Of a stretch of 64,000 bases of DNA, positions 23,290 to 34,900 are shown piece by piece. The notes under the pieces are model-generated. The model saw only the letters and a list, made by a program, of their open reading frames with translations, was not told where the DNA came from and made no database searches. Origin of the DNA: Mercurialis annua (taxonomy: Eukaryota > Streptophyta > Magnoliopsida > Malpighiales > Euphorbiaceae). Location of the stretch: the NCBI RefSeq assembly GCF_937616625.2, contig NC_065574.1, positions 31,808,501 through 31,872,500 of the forward strand, given 5' to 3'. How positions within the stretch are numbered: position 1 is the first letter of the stretch; each line of letters opens with the position of its first letter. The position numbers and the translations under genes are program-made.

Positions 23290-26200
23290 AGTTGGTCCAG
23301 TTACCTCTGCTAATATGTGTTTTGTTAGTTAAGTGACCTAGGAACTACTGCAGCGATAGATTTGAGTTCTGTCTGATCCAAGTAATTTGCATTGTCTGTT
23401 TTGCGATAAGTGTGATAGGTTGGTTTGTGAAACGCTTGTTTGTTTCTGCGACATGCATATATGAGATGCATACGCGTATTTTGTTTTTGATAGAATATAC
23501 ATATGCGACATGCATGTTCAGATGGAATCTCAGGGAGATGTAATGCCCCTATGACTAGAATATAATCGATGTTACTATGACTTGATAGTAACACGTACTT
23601 GATTGGCATTGAATAACGCCATATGCTGTCGAATTCGATTGATCGAAGCATCAAAAATAGAATGAAGAAGGAATGCAAAGTTACAGAAGTTGAAGAACTT
23701 TCTGGATACAGAGTTTAAAGGTCTAGAGAACTCACAAAACTCAAACTTTATGACCTTCTAAAGTTGTTTTGTTTAAACGATTTTGAAAGCATAATTATGC
23801 ATAGACCCGAGATAGTCATTGATAAATGCCACAATATTGATAGAAGTGCATCACTACATACATTTCTAATGAAAAGAACAATAAATGAATACATGCATTA
23901 ATAGTACATGCATCATATGCATTATGCTCAGACGAAAAGGTGAGATGTGGCAACTCTTTGGGGATGAGAGACGTCATCACCCTAGTGCACAATTTTGCTA
24001 AGATTTAAATGAAAGTTTGATTTAAATTTTGAAACGAGGAGTTTTGTTTGAAAGAGTTTCAAGAATTTTTGTTTTTATGTAAGTATACCTAGACCAGAAC
24101 TCTATGACGGAAGTGAAATACTCGCGAGTAAGCTGCGATCAAGACCATGAGGCGAATGAATACGTGTAATTGCGAGAACATAGAGGTTATGCCTTTAGGA
24201 TATGAACTTAGTTTCGAGTTGACGCGCTAGAGTATAGTTAAAATCATAAATGTGTTGGAAAATGATGCATACCTGATTAGTGGTAAGCTGGAAAGTAAGT
24301 ATCTCTTTGACGAGATGTCAAAGATGTTAAACAGCGATATAAGAGAAGAAGTATATAAGAAGATATAATTGAAAGGTTGACGGGTGCATATTAAAGTGCA
24401 AGGAACATGCATAGTTTACTATGCATCGACATGATAAGCTATAGATATGATTAACGAATCGTGAAGGTTAATAAAACTGTGATAACTTCTGATTGGACCG
24501 TTGGATCAAGTTCTTATTGGGACACGATGTCCCTAAGATGGTTACCTAAGCAGTAAACGTTACGATCGGCAAACCGAGAACATGAAGTATATTTCATATG
24601 AATATCGATAATGGATATATGTTGATAAAGTGACGAGCCAAGTAGACGAGTGACAAGAATATGAAGTACGGAGCATGGAATTGGATCAATTAAGTATTGC
24701 CAACATCAACCCCACATGAAAGCAAATGGAAAGAAAGATATGATAAGAAAGATCGAGAGATAAACGATAAGTGCTGCAATAAGTGAATTAGGAGTTGGAA
24801 TTTCCATCACAAGATTGCAATTATAAAGCGAATTAGTAAACCAAGTGCATAGTGCGATCGACTTGGAGAATTAATAGTAATCCTTTAGTAAGGACGTAGA
24901 CACTATATGAAGGATTAAGATACATTATATAACATCGAACGTGTTTCGTATGTGATTGGAACTTCATGCATTGAAATGCGTGAAAGGATGTGAAGAGGAG
25001 ACTTAATGTCAAAACTGGGCTATACTAAAGAAAGTAACATCAGATAGATCGAAATATGAGACAAGAGGTAGAAGTAAGATACTTACAAGAAAGTATCCAT
25101 GTGGAAGCAGGGACGAGGTATGTATAATAAGATATAAGGATTCAAAAGCAGGTCATGGATAATAAGAGACCATTTAAGGTAATAAGTGTTAAGAAAGTAC
25201 GGATAACCTGCGTATGTCGCAAGGAACTCGATAAGAGTGATCGAGGAAAAGAAAAGAGAAAATTCACGTGGAAAGTTGACAAGGAGATTAGAGAAATGGA
25301 ATTCTATGTAGTCGCGGACACATAGAAACAAAGAAGGATAAAGAGGACAGAGACATATGATCAGATTTACTGACAGTTAAGATGTCAGTAAGGGTATAAT
25401 GGGGTAATATGAAGCAATTGAGAGAGCATCACGTCGAGAAATTCAGACGACATAGGCTACAACCATCACTCATGGTCGATGTTATAGATGCTAAAAAGAA
25501 GAGGTATACGATGTACAGGATGCGATGAAAGGGAAACACAAAGAATGCAATAGAAGGCGATCAAGGCGTATGATAAGAACATGAATATGGAACACAAGAA
25601 AGGTACCATAGGGTTATAGCATTAAGACTATTAATCCTATTAGTTAATTAAAAACAAGAAGTCAAGGGAGTAACAAGTGAAAATAACAAGACCGTGGACA
25701 GTAAAGAGTAAACCTTACACCACGATATGGAAAAGAGAAATAGTTTGGGAATTAAAGGTCAAACTAAGATACGATGTTGAAAGGAAGAACGGAAAAAGAA
25801 TAGTGAATTATAACGATAAATGCTAAAAGCATCCTTAAAGGTCGTAAGACGATCAACGTTAAGAAGACGACGAAAGAAGGAAGAACATAGATAAGATGAA
25901 ACGAAAAGGTAAACGAGAAATTAAGGATGAGTATAACCTAAAAGTTAATACTAAAGTTAATATCAGAATTCCAAAGGATGGATTATGACGAGACGCATAG
26001 TGAGAACTCACTAAAAGGAGAAATTGATATCAAGAGGAGATTGATGTGAAGAGATTGTAAAATGCCAAATATGGCAACAAGGATTTGAATGCAGTAATGA
26101 TAATAAGGATCAGCATGCCTTATAGGTCGTAAGGAATGGTTACACTTGCTAGAAGGATAGACAAAGATCTCCATGAGAACACGAGGGCGCAATTGGATAG

Positions 26201-27400
26201 ATGAGATAATGGATTAACGAATCTGAAGATCAATAATAGTATACACGATACACGGTGATGGTGACAGTGACGATATTGTTAAAATCAACCCACGACGACA
26301 AGAGTTAAGAGAATCAAGGATCCTCATTGGAAAGGAGTAAACATGGTGCATTGAATAAATCGGGAATAAAACTCCAATGTGGCAACAATCGTTGCTCCTC
26401 TAATACGGAGATCGTATACGTAACAGCTGTGCCTGAACCAAGAAGGTTCACAAAGAGATTAAACATCTCTTTCCTATAGGACATCAAGCATTGAAGCACA
26501 GGCAACTGTGGTGTAAAGAAACATAACGTAAGACTGACATTCTTTAAAAGATGATAGCAAGGATCGTAAGAGGAAGTACAGGACATGATAACAAAGACAG
26601 TTATCCAAGGTTATGGAGAATGAAAAATAAGATAGATTGATGAAAAGAAAGAAAAGACTAGAAGTTTTAAGAATAGTGCATCACTCTTAAGAAAAGGAAG
26701 TAGATCAATGAATATACAATGAGTAAAGGAGTATACGAGAAGTAAAGACGCAAGAAAAAGATCAAAATAACCCTTACAAGGACAGCAAAACCCTTACGAG
26801 AATATGTCATGAGAATTCACCTCATGAAGGATTGTGATAAAACGACGATAGCAAAAGAATTTTTTATGAAAAGCGAAATAACGAGATAATTAGGATGGTG
26901 GATAATGGGATTAGATTCCCAACAGCACGACGAATAGCAATCAGATGGTGACAACAGTAGTACGAAAGAAACTACGTAAGTAATGAAGCCCGGGTTAGTT
27001 TAATGTCCACATCTTTCAATAAGGAATGATGATAGGATTAAACGGAGTAGATAGAGGGAAGAAATCAAGAACGGAAAGTTATAAGTACATATGAACACGA
27101 TAAACATTATCATAAAAGAAGATTAAGAGGTACAAACTAATGGATTATCTACATCATTTGAATACGAATGGACAAGCTTAAGAGTGGAGATTATCGTTAG
27201 TAATAATCAGGCATTATTAAGAGAAGCAATCAAAGGTAAGAAGTTATAGTACATAAGAAAATGGCTAAAAACACTATGAAAGACGGAGACGATATGAAAG
27301 GTCATCAATGACGGTTAACATTAATCTACAAGAAGTACAAAAATGGAGTGATGAATGAAGTTCAAAAGGTTAAGGGTTAAGTTAAGTCAAGGAGTTATAT
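23290..27400 (+). mobile_element. E2 internal region without coding capacity
   Basis: About 4.1 kb of purine-rich, GAA/AAG-rich DNA. The leader (GTTGGTCCAGTTACC, ACTGCAGCGATAG) is shared with E1 and E3. No recognisable gag, protease, RT or integrase motif and no long frame occur on either strand. It may be a decayed polyprotein region or unrelated filler; the sequence does not decide. Confidence 0.75.
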
Positions 27401-27442
27401 GAAAATTCGAGGACGAATTTTTATAAGGGGGGAAGAATGTAA
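27401..27442 (+). pseudogene. Residual C-terminus of a gypsy polyprotein (ENSRTNFYKGGRM)
   Basis: Fourteen codons, ending in a TAA inside the LTR start, read ENSRTNFYKGGRM and span the polypurine tract. The frame is closed by a stop about 18 codons upstream, so it is not a gene. The same codons occur at the matching place in E3 at 53016 (minus), a shortened NSRTNF form precedes the LTR at 43781, and E1 has a mutated form. That fits descent from a coding chromovirus-like element. Alternatively the DNA is kept for reverse-transcription signals rather than as protein. Confidence 0.45.
27425..27437 (+). promoter_or_regulatory. E2 polypurine tract
   Basis: AAGGGGGGAAGAA directly precedes the 3' LTR start at 27438. 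Confidence 0.92.
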
Positions 27443-30150
27443 TACCCCAAATAATTAAATTGTCTAATTGGTCCACGTGTCTAGTGTTGAATCGCTGTAG
27501 TGGCAATATCGGAAGAATTTTCGAGAAATTAAGATAAATATAAAAATTCTAGCAGGACGATTTCGAAAAGATTATTGCGAGAGGATTAATATTACATTTC
27601 AGTTCTAAAGTTGGAATTGGAATTAGAAAGGAAAAATGTCAAGAAAAGTCCCAAATTAGAGTTCAGGGACTAAAGTGGTAATTTAGCCATATAAATCCCA
27701 AAGTGAAAATTATTTCGCCAAGGTCCGCGAAATGTTTTATAGTATATGTGGTAAAAGTTTCGGGTCAATCGGAGACCTTTTAAAATTTGGACGCGGATGC
27801 GTTTTGGGCTAAATTGCAACTTTTGAGAAGTTTAAGGGCTAAAGTGTAAATTAGCTAATTAAGTCTCGAGAATAGTAATTAAAAGATTTTGACGGAAAAT
27901 AATAATATTAAGTTAGTATTATTTATATGAATATAAATAATACGTAAGTAATCGAGTTAAAAGAATAATTTAACCATTTGGTTAAATTAGAAAGTTTAAA
28001 AGAGAAATGGTTTAAGATAAAGAAATGAAGGATCAAAATGGCAAATTTGCCAACTTATATGTTACATTTCCTTACGCATAAGGAATGGGAAAAGATCAGA
28101 AGGAGAAAAGGAAGGTTACAGAAGCTTTCGACGATCGATTACGATCCGTCGCCGTTTTGCCGTTTCTCGTCCAAATCGAGCGTTCTTTATATCGATTCAT
28201 TCAGAATTCGATTCTCTATCATCTTTGAGCTTCAAATTAAGGTAACCTCGACGTTTTTGTTTCTGAAATTAGAGAATAAGGGTTGTTTTGATTTTAAACG
28301 AATCGAACGAATCGTAATCGCGTTTCTAGTGTCGTTTTGATGAATTTGGAGTTGAGTTTGTGTTAAAATGAAATAGGAGCATGACGGAATCGAGTTTAAG
28401 CACGTCGGAATAGTCCGAAAACGAGTCGAGGAGCTACGCGGCCGCGTAACTATGTTACGCGGGCGCGTAAGCATGTTACGCGGGCGCGTAACATTGTTAC
28501 GCGCCCGCGTAACCATCTTACGCGGGCGCGTAAATATGTTACGCGGGCGTGTAACAATCTTGCGCGGGCGCGCAATCACTTTGCGCGGGCGCACAGCTAT
28601 GTTGCGCGGGCGCGCATTAAGGCTATTCGGGCGCACAACTTATTCGAAGCACCTAAAGGTTATTTTCGCCCCGCTATGACCCCGTTTTCTGACTTTAAGA
28701 GTGTCGGACATTGAAAAGGAAACATGAGCCCCAAAAATGAGAAATTTGGATGTCGAACATGACGTGTTCAATTAGGATATCGAGATATAAGAAACATATG
28801 ATTGGAAGTCGATTAACAATAGATATAACAAGTATCTCGACTAAGTATTAGAACACGGTCAAAGTTAAAAGACATATATAGAATAAGATCGTGTTAACCT
28901 AAGTTTATAACTTAGGATTTTAGTATTCAGTTTATGTTTATGAATTAACGTACGAGTAACGTGAATAGGTGAGTGACGTACCGACGAGCTACCAGGCTAA
29001 CGAGCTGGAATAGCTCTGAGAACGACGCATGGAGCTTACGTTTACGGGATTATAATAATGCAGCCTTGGATAGCGGTCACTGTGAGTTCCACTTTACTTT
29101 CACGTATTATTTATTAAAGTTATTTTCTATAGAAATATATATACTGTTTACACGCATCGCATTATATACAATTGATTGAAATGTTATATGTTTTATTAAT
29201 TTTTATATACGAGAACTAGTATGCAATCCGAAGAAACTAGCTATCTATTGGGTGTCAATAGGCTGTGGGATCACCAGTATTGAGTCAGTCTAGTGTGTTT
29301 GCATTTGAGAAATGATTGGATACGTATGATATGATATGAATTCGATACGAGAGTGAACTCGGCTACGGTGTAGTCTGGAAGTTCCCGTATCTAGTGGGCT
29401 GGGCCCACCAGTGAGTTGGACTCACAGCTTGAGATTTACGATTGGGTTGAATGATAAATGATTATTCGAGAAATGTGTCGCATGCTAGGATATTAGTTTC
29501 GTACGGATCAAATATATGTTTATGTGTTTTATAATATTGTTTTCTTAAGATGCGATGTTATATTTTTATAATACGGTTAGTAGATGCCAACTCACTCAGT
29601 ATTTCCTAAAATACTGACCCCCTCACAGTGTTTATTTCAGGTGATCGGAGTCGGATCAGACAGACCATCTCCTTTGTGTTGGAAGTCTTCTGACTTGCAC
29701 AAAGTACGAGTCCTTAGAGCTGCAGTAGTCAGTAGGTGTCAAAATAAGATTTATGATTTGATTTCAAACGGTATTTAAAATGTGAACTCTGATATAAATT
29801 TTATAAATGAGTATTTAGAAAGATGACGTTTATCCGTTTGAATTTGATACCAATTGCTGTGAGTGGAATTGGTGATGTTTGTGATCAGAAACAGGGCGGT
29901 GCTGGATATGAGATATCGCTCGGTAAGACCCTGGTTTCTAAGAATTGTTTCGCGAATGCTTTCAGAAAAGGAATACGATATTTTAATAATTGAATTATAT
30001 TATTTAAAGAAGATTTCTGATAATGTATTATGTATAATAATACGTTTTAATCGCGAAAAATTTACATTGGTTTTAGGCTTGCTACGGGTTCCGGATCTAC
30101 CACTCCCGTTCCCTGGTGCCGGTTGCGGCTCAATAATTTGGGTCGTGACA
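27438..30150 (+). repeat. E2 3' LTR
   Basis: Starts TGTAATACCCCAAATAATT and ends GGGTCGTGACA, 2713 bp. It is close to the 5' LTR, with scattered substitutions (for example GCTGTAGTGG here against GCTGGCGTGG). It has fewer minisatellite copies (28435-28640) and retains about 55 bp near 28640-28700 that the 5' LTR lacks. The conserved stem-loop is at 29596-29617. Confidence 0.9.
28435..28640 (+). repeat. 21-bp GC-rich minisatellite, ~10 copies, E2 3' LTR
   Basis: Same unit as in the 5' LTR. One copy reads ACGCGCCCGCGTAA, an inversion-like change of the GC core. The copy number differs from the other LTR although the LTRs were identical at insertion, so it is unstable. Confidence 0.9.
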
Positions 30151-30155
30151 TTTGA

Positions 30156-30398
30156 ACTCTGTATCCGGCAAGTTCTTCAACTTCTGTAACTTTGCATTTC
30201 TTCTTCATTCTCTTTTTGACACTTCGATCGATCAAATTCGACAACATATTGGCATTATTTAATGCCAACCGCATGCGTGTTACTATCGAGTCATAGTAAC
30301 GTCGACTATAATCTTGTCATAGGGGGCATTGCATCTTCCCAAAATTCCATCTGGATATGCATGTCGCATATGCATATCATATCGAAACAAAATATGCA
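30156..30398 (-). mobile_element. E1 internal fragment between E2 and the copia element
   Basis: It resumes the E1 interior after the TTTGA duplication and corresponds in reverse complement to about 23500-23720 of E2 (AACTTCTGTAACTTTGCATT matches). It ends at the left TATGT duplication (30399-30403) of the copia element. Confidence 0.75.
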
Positions 30399-30403
30399 TA
30401 TGT

Positions 30404-30959
30404 TGTTGGGTTTTATATGTTCATAACGCAGTGGAATTTCAAAAATTTATCTAAAAACCCAAACCAAGATCCATGTAATTCGAATTGACAGAATAATTAC
30501 TTACTTGTATGTCGAATTCAACAGCAATGTAGGAAGGAAGGAGGTGGTTCACTTTGGTGATACCTGGCCTCGGATCAGAAAGGCCTCCAAAAGAACGCGT
30601 CCTCTACGAGTATCCACACGAACAGACCTTAGCCAAAACTAGTGCTTGAGTGCTAGCACTATTGCTTCACAAGCAATTTCGAATTTTAGTGATTTAGTGA
30701 ATAATGAATTTCGTGATTCTCAAACCAATTGCTTAATGAGTATTTATAGTGATAAATAACACTAGGGTTTGAGACAAATTCGAATTTCAATCTCATTGCA
30801 ATTCTACAAGTTTATGTTTATCAAAAACTCCTTTTTGATAATTATCCATGTATATTAATTACTATATTTATTATCTTCCAAAAATAATAAATTAAGGAAA
30901 ACACTTATCCTTAAATTTCGAATTAATATATATATATTTATTAATATATATATATTACG

Positions 30960-30995
<36 letters not shown>

Positions 30996-31929
30996 TCACT
31001 TAATCACATTGTGCTTGTACAACCCATAACTGTTTTGGGCCTGTTCTTAGTGTGCGACCCTGTAGGTTCATATAACGTTGGCAGTAGGCTCGAAATCCCT
31101 ATTTCAGCCCACAAGTCATAAGTGGCCTCTAGCAAGACATTATGACTACCCAAGTTATATGAATATCGATAATCCGATTTAACCATTTACAATAATATTG
31201 TAATCCCTTTGTCTCCCGATATCCAGATTGAATATAAGGCATAGTTATGTCATCCTTATAACATTCAATCATTAGTTTCTTGACTCTAAGTAGACTGAAA
31301 ATGATAACTTCTTATCAATTAGCATGGCCATGCATTTTTTTCAGTCTATCTTCTTCAAGGGGCCCATAGATATCTTACTCAAATAAATGAGGGACAAATT
31401 CCTTCTCAGTCAATCACATTTCTCTCATAGTTACTTTCATATTCAATGACAATCTATTCCATTATCCTGTTAAAGATAATGTAAGATTGTATCAAAATAT
31501 GAAATAGCTATGTAGAAATCCATGATGATTTCAAGGTCAAAGGGTTATACTAATAGAACTGTAATGAGAATTACTTATGACAGTGATCTATGTAGTATTC
31601 TCACAGTGGGTCATCGAGTGCCTTATTTCTCAAATAGCACCTATGATTTGACTTAATATCTCATATACATGATTAGTAAAACATAATCATCAGTCGACAT
31701 CATACTAGTCTCAATGTTCTATTAAGACTAGGGATAGATGGTATATAATTCTTTTATTAAACCTAAGGGTTCTACTATCAAGTCACATACTCGATGACCT
31801 TAGAAAGAATTAACCATTCAAGTATTTTAATCATTAATATAAAATGATAAAAACTGCCAATCAATAAATAATAAAATGATAAAGTCAAAACATGGTCAAA
31901 CATGATTGACCTAGTGCATATCACTAACA
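30404..31929 (-). repeat. Copia 3' LTR
   Basis: In element orientation TGTTAGTGATATGCACTAGG to CCCAACA, 1526 bp. It matches the right LTR closely from 30427 to 31929. It includes an AT microsatellite at about 30928-30991. Confidence 0.9.
30928..30991. repeat. AT microsatellite in the copia LTR
   Basis: Runs of ATAT with TTAATAT and ACGAATT interruptions. The partner LTR has a shorter version near 38020-38075. Confidence 0.85.
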
Positions 31930-31943
31930 ATCTCCCACTTGCA
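31930..31943 (-). promoter_or_regulatory. Copia polypurine tract
   Basis: The minus strand reads AAGTGGGAGATT immediately before the LTR start TGTTAGTGA and just after the polyprotein stop codon. This AGTGGGAGATTG form is usual in plant copia elements. Confidence 0.85.
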
Positions 31944-34900
31944 CTAGGCCCAATCTACATTAAATCTAATTCCCATGGACCTAGTATGACTCTCATGCTT
32001 AGGCTGTGGAAGAGCCTTAGTTAGCGGATCAGCAACATTATCATTTGTCGAAACTCTGCATATCTTCACGTCTCCTCTCTCAATGATTTCTCGAATGAGA
32101 TGATAACGTCTAAGTATGTGTTTGGATCGCTGATGTGATCTGGGCTCCTTTGCTTGTGCTATGGCCCCATTGTTATCACATAACAAGTTCACTGGATCGG
32201 ATATACTAGGAACAACTCCTAATCCAGTTATGAACTTTTTGATCCAAACAGCCTCCTTAGCTGCGTCAGAAGCAGCTATATACTCAGCTTCTGTTGTAGA
32301 ATCAGCAACGGTGTCCTGCTTCGAGCTCTTCCAGCTAAAAGCACCTCCATTCAAACAAAACACATATCCTGACTGTGATTTATAATCATCAATGTCAGTT
32401 TGGAAGCTAGCGTCTGTGTAACCCTTTACAATCAGCTCATCTTCCTGACCACCATATAGCAAGAATGCATCCTTGGTTCTTCTCAAGTACTTAAGGATGT
32501 TCTTAACTGCTGCCCAGTGACTTTCTCCTGGATTTGACTGGTATCTGTTCGTTGTACTCAAAGCATACGAGACATCAGGTCGAGTGCACAACATTGCATA
32601 CATGATAGATCCAATAGCAGAAGCATATGGAATTTTACTCATGCGGTCTCGCTCATCTTGTGTCTTAGGACATTGAGTCTTGCTGAGACTGATGCCATGT
32701 GACATTGGCAAGAATCCTCTCTTAGAGTCTTGCATACTAAACTTGTTTAATACCTTATCAACATAAGTGCTTTGACTTAGGCCAATGAGTCTTCTAGATC
32801 TATCTCTATAGATCTTGATGCCTAATATATAAGCAGCATCGCCCAAGTCTTTCATTGAAAAACACTTCCCTAACCATGATTTAACATTTTGCAGTATGGG
32901 AATGTCGTTTCCAATGAGTAGTATGTCATCAACATAAAGCACTAAGAAAACAATCGCGCTCCCACTAACCTTCTTGTATACACAAGGTTCATCTTCATTC
33001 TTGATGAATCCAAACTCTTTGATTGCTTCATCAAAATGAAGATTCCAACTCCGAGAAGCTTGCTTTAATCCATAAATGGATTTTTGAAGCTTGCAAACCT
33101 TTCCAGAATTCTCTGGACTGGCAAAACCCTCAGGTTGTGTCATGTACACATCCTCAAGTAAGTTTCCATTAAGAAACGTTGTTTTGACATCCATTTGCCA
33201 TATCTCATAGTCATAATATGCAGCTATGGCAAGGAGAATTCGAATGGATTTGAGCATAGCAACTGGTGAAAAGGTTTCATCATAGTCCATACCATGTATT
33301 TGTCTGAAACCTTTTGCAACTAGTCTTGCTTTATAGGTATGCACATTGCCATCCATGTCAGTCTTCATTTTGAAGACCCATTTGCACCCAATGGTTTTTA
33401 CACCATCCGTTGGGTCAATCAAGGTCCAAACTTGATTATCATACATGGATTGCATTTCAGATCTCATGGCTTCGAGCCATTTTTCAGAGTCAGGACTATT
33501 TATGGCCTCTTGATAGGATGTGGTTTCTTCTTGATCCACAATCATCACATCATTGTTCTCAGTAATGAGAAATCCATATCTCATAGGATTATGACGTGTC
33601 CTATCAGACCTCCTTTGGCCTTGTGGTACTTGTACTGGTTCAGCAATTGCTTGTTGATTCTTTTGAGGTTCCATACTTGGTACAATGCTATTTTGTGGTT
33701 CTTGAATTTCTTCAAGTTGTACTGTACTCCCACTGGTTCCTTTGGAAATAAATTCTTTTTCCAAAAAGATACCATTTCGAGCAACAAACTCTTTGTTCTC
33801 ATAAGCATTGTAGAAGTAATATCCTTTAGTTTCTTTAGGATATCCTACAAAAAGGCATTTGTCAGATTTGGATGCTAATTTATCTGAAATTAGTCGCTTC
33901 ACATAAGCTTGACATCCCCAAATCTTAAGAAAAGACAAACTAGGAGTTTTTCCAGTCCATATCTCATATGGTGTCTTTTCAACTGCCTTTGATGGAACTC
34001 TATTCAAAATGAATGCAGCGGTTTCTAAAGCATAACCCCAAAATGAGATTGGAAGATCAGTTTGACTCATCATTGATCGAACCATATCCAATAGAGTTCG
34101 ATTTCTCCGTTCAGACACACCATTCCATTGTGGTGTTCCAGGTGGAGTCAATTGAGAAACGATCCCACAATCTCTTAGATGATCTACAAATTCTTGGCTT
34201 AAATATTCACCACCTCGATCAGATCTTAGTGTTTTAATATTTTTACCAAGTTGATTTTGTACTTCATTCTTAAATATTTTGAACTTTTCAAAAGATTCAG
34301 ATTTATGTTTCATCAGATAAACATAACCATATCTACTGAGATCATCAGTAAAAGTAATGAAGTACTGAAATCCACCTCTAGCATTTGTACTTAATGGACC
34401 ACATACATCTGTATGTATAAGGCCCAATAAGTTTTTAGCTCTTTCACCTTGTCCAATAAAAGGTGTTTTTGTCATTTTGCCCATTAGACAAGATTCACAT
34501 GTTTCAAATGATTCATAATCAAATGAATTCAGAAGTCCATCTCTTTGAAGTTTTGATATGCGTTTCTCATTTATATGGCCTAAACGACAATGCCAGAGAT
34601 AAGTAGAGTTTAAATCATTTGACTTAAACTTCTTAGCATTGATGTTATAGATTGATTTTTCATTAGTGTCTTCAACATTTAAAATATAAAGACCACTACT
34701 GCGTGGAGCATATCCATAAAGAATGTTATTATGCGAAATACTGCATTTATTATTCCTAATAATAAATTCAAAACCATCCTTGTCCAAACAAGAAACAGAA
34801 ATAATATTCCTACACATGGTAGGTACATAATAACAATTGTTCAAAGATAAAATAAGTCCACTAGGCAAAGACAACTCATAAGTCCCTACAGCTAAAGCAG

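Larger units (their letters stand above)
20498..30150 (+). mobile_element. E2: complete ORF-less LTR retrotransposon (LARD-like)
   Basis: All landmarks of an intact insertion are present: TTTGA duplications (20493-20497, 30151-30155), a 2776-bp 5' LTR, a primer site at 23278-23289, 4.1 kb of interior, a polypurine tract at 27425-27437 and a 2713-bp 3' LTR. The two LTRs look very alike apart from minisatellite copy number and one short indel, so insertion was recent relative to E1. The interior has no coding capacity beyond a C-terminal remnant. A noncoding interior of this length with large LTRs fits the LARD class of non-autonomous elements. It sits inside E1 in the opposite orientation. Confidence 0.9.

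Noticed and set aside
23325..23678. 117-codon minus-strand frame in E2 leader
   Set aside because: It runs antisense to the element leader, has no recognised motif, and the related E1 and E3 leaders do not keep it.
33339..33878. 179-codon plus-strand frame opposite the copia polyprotein
   Set aside because: Shadow of the well-supported RT/integrase coding strand.
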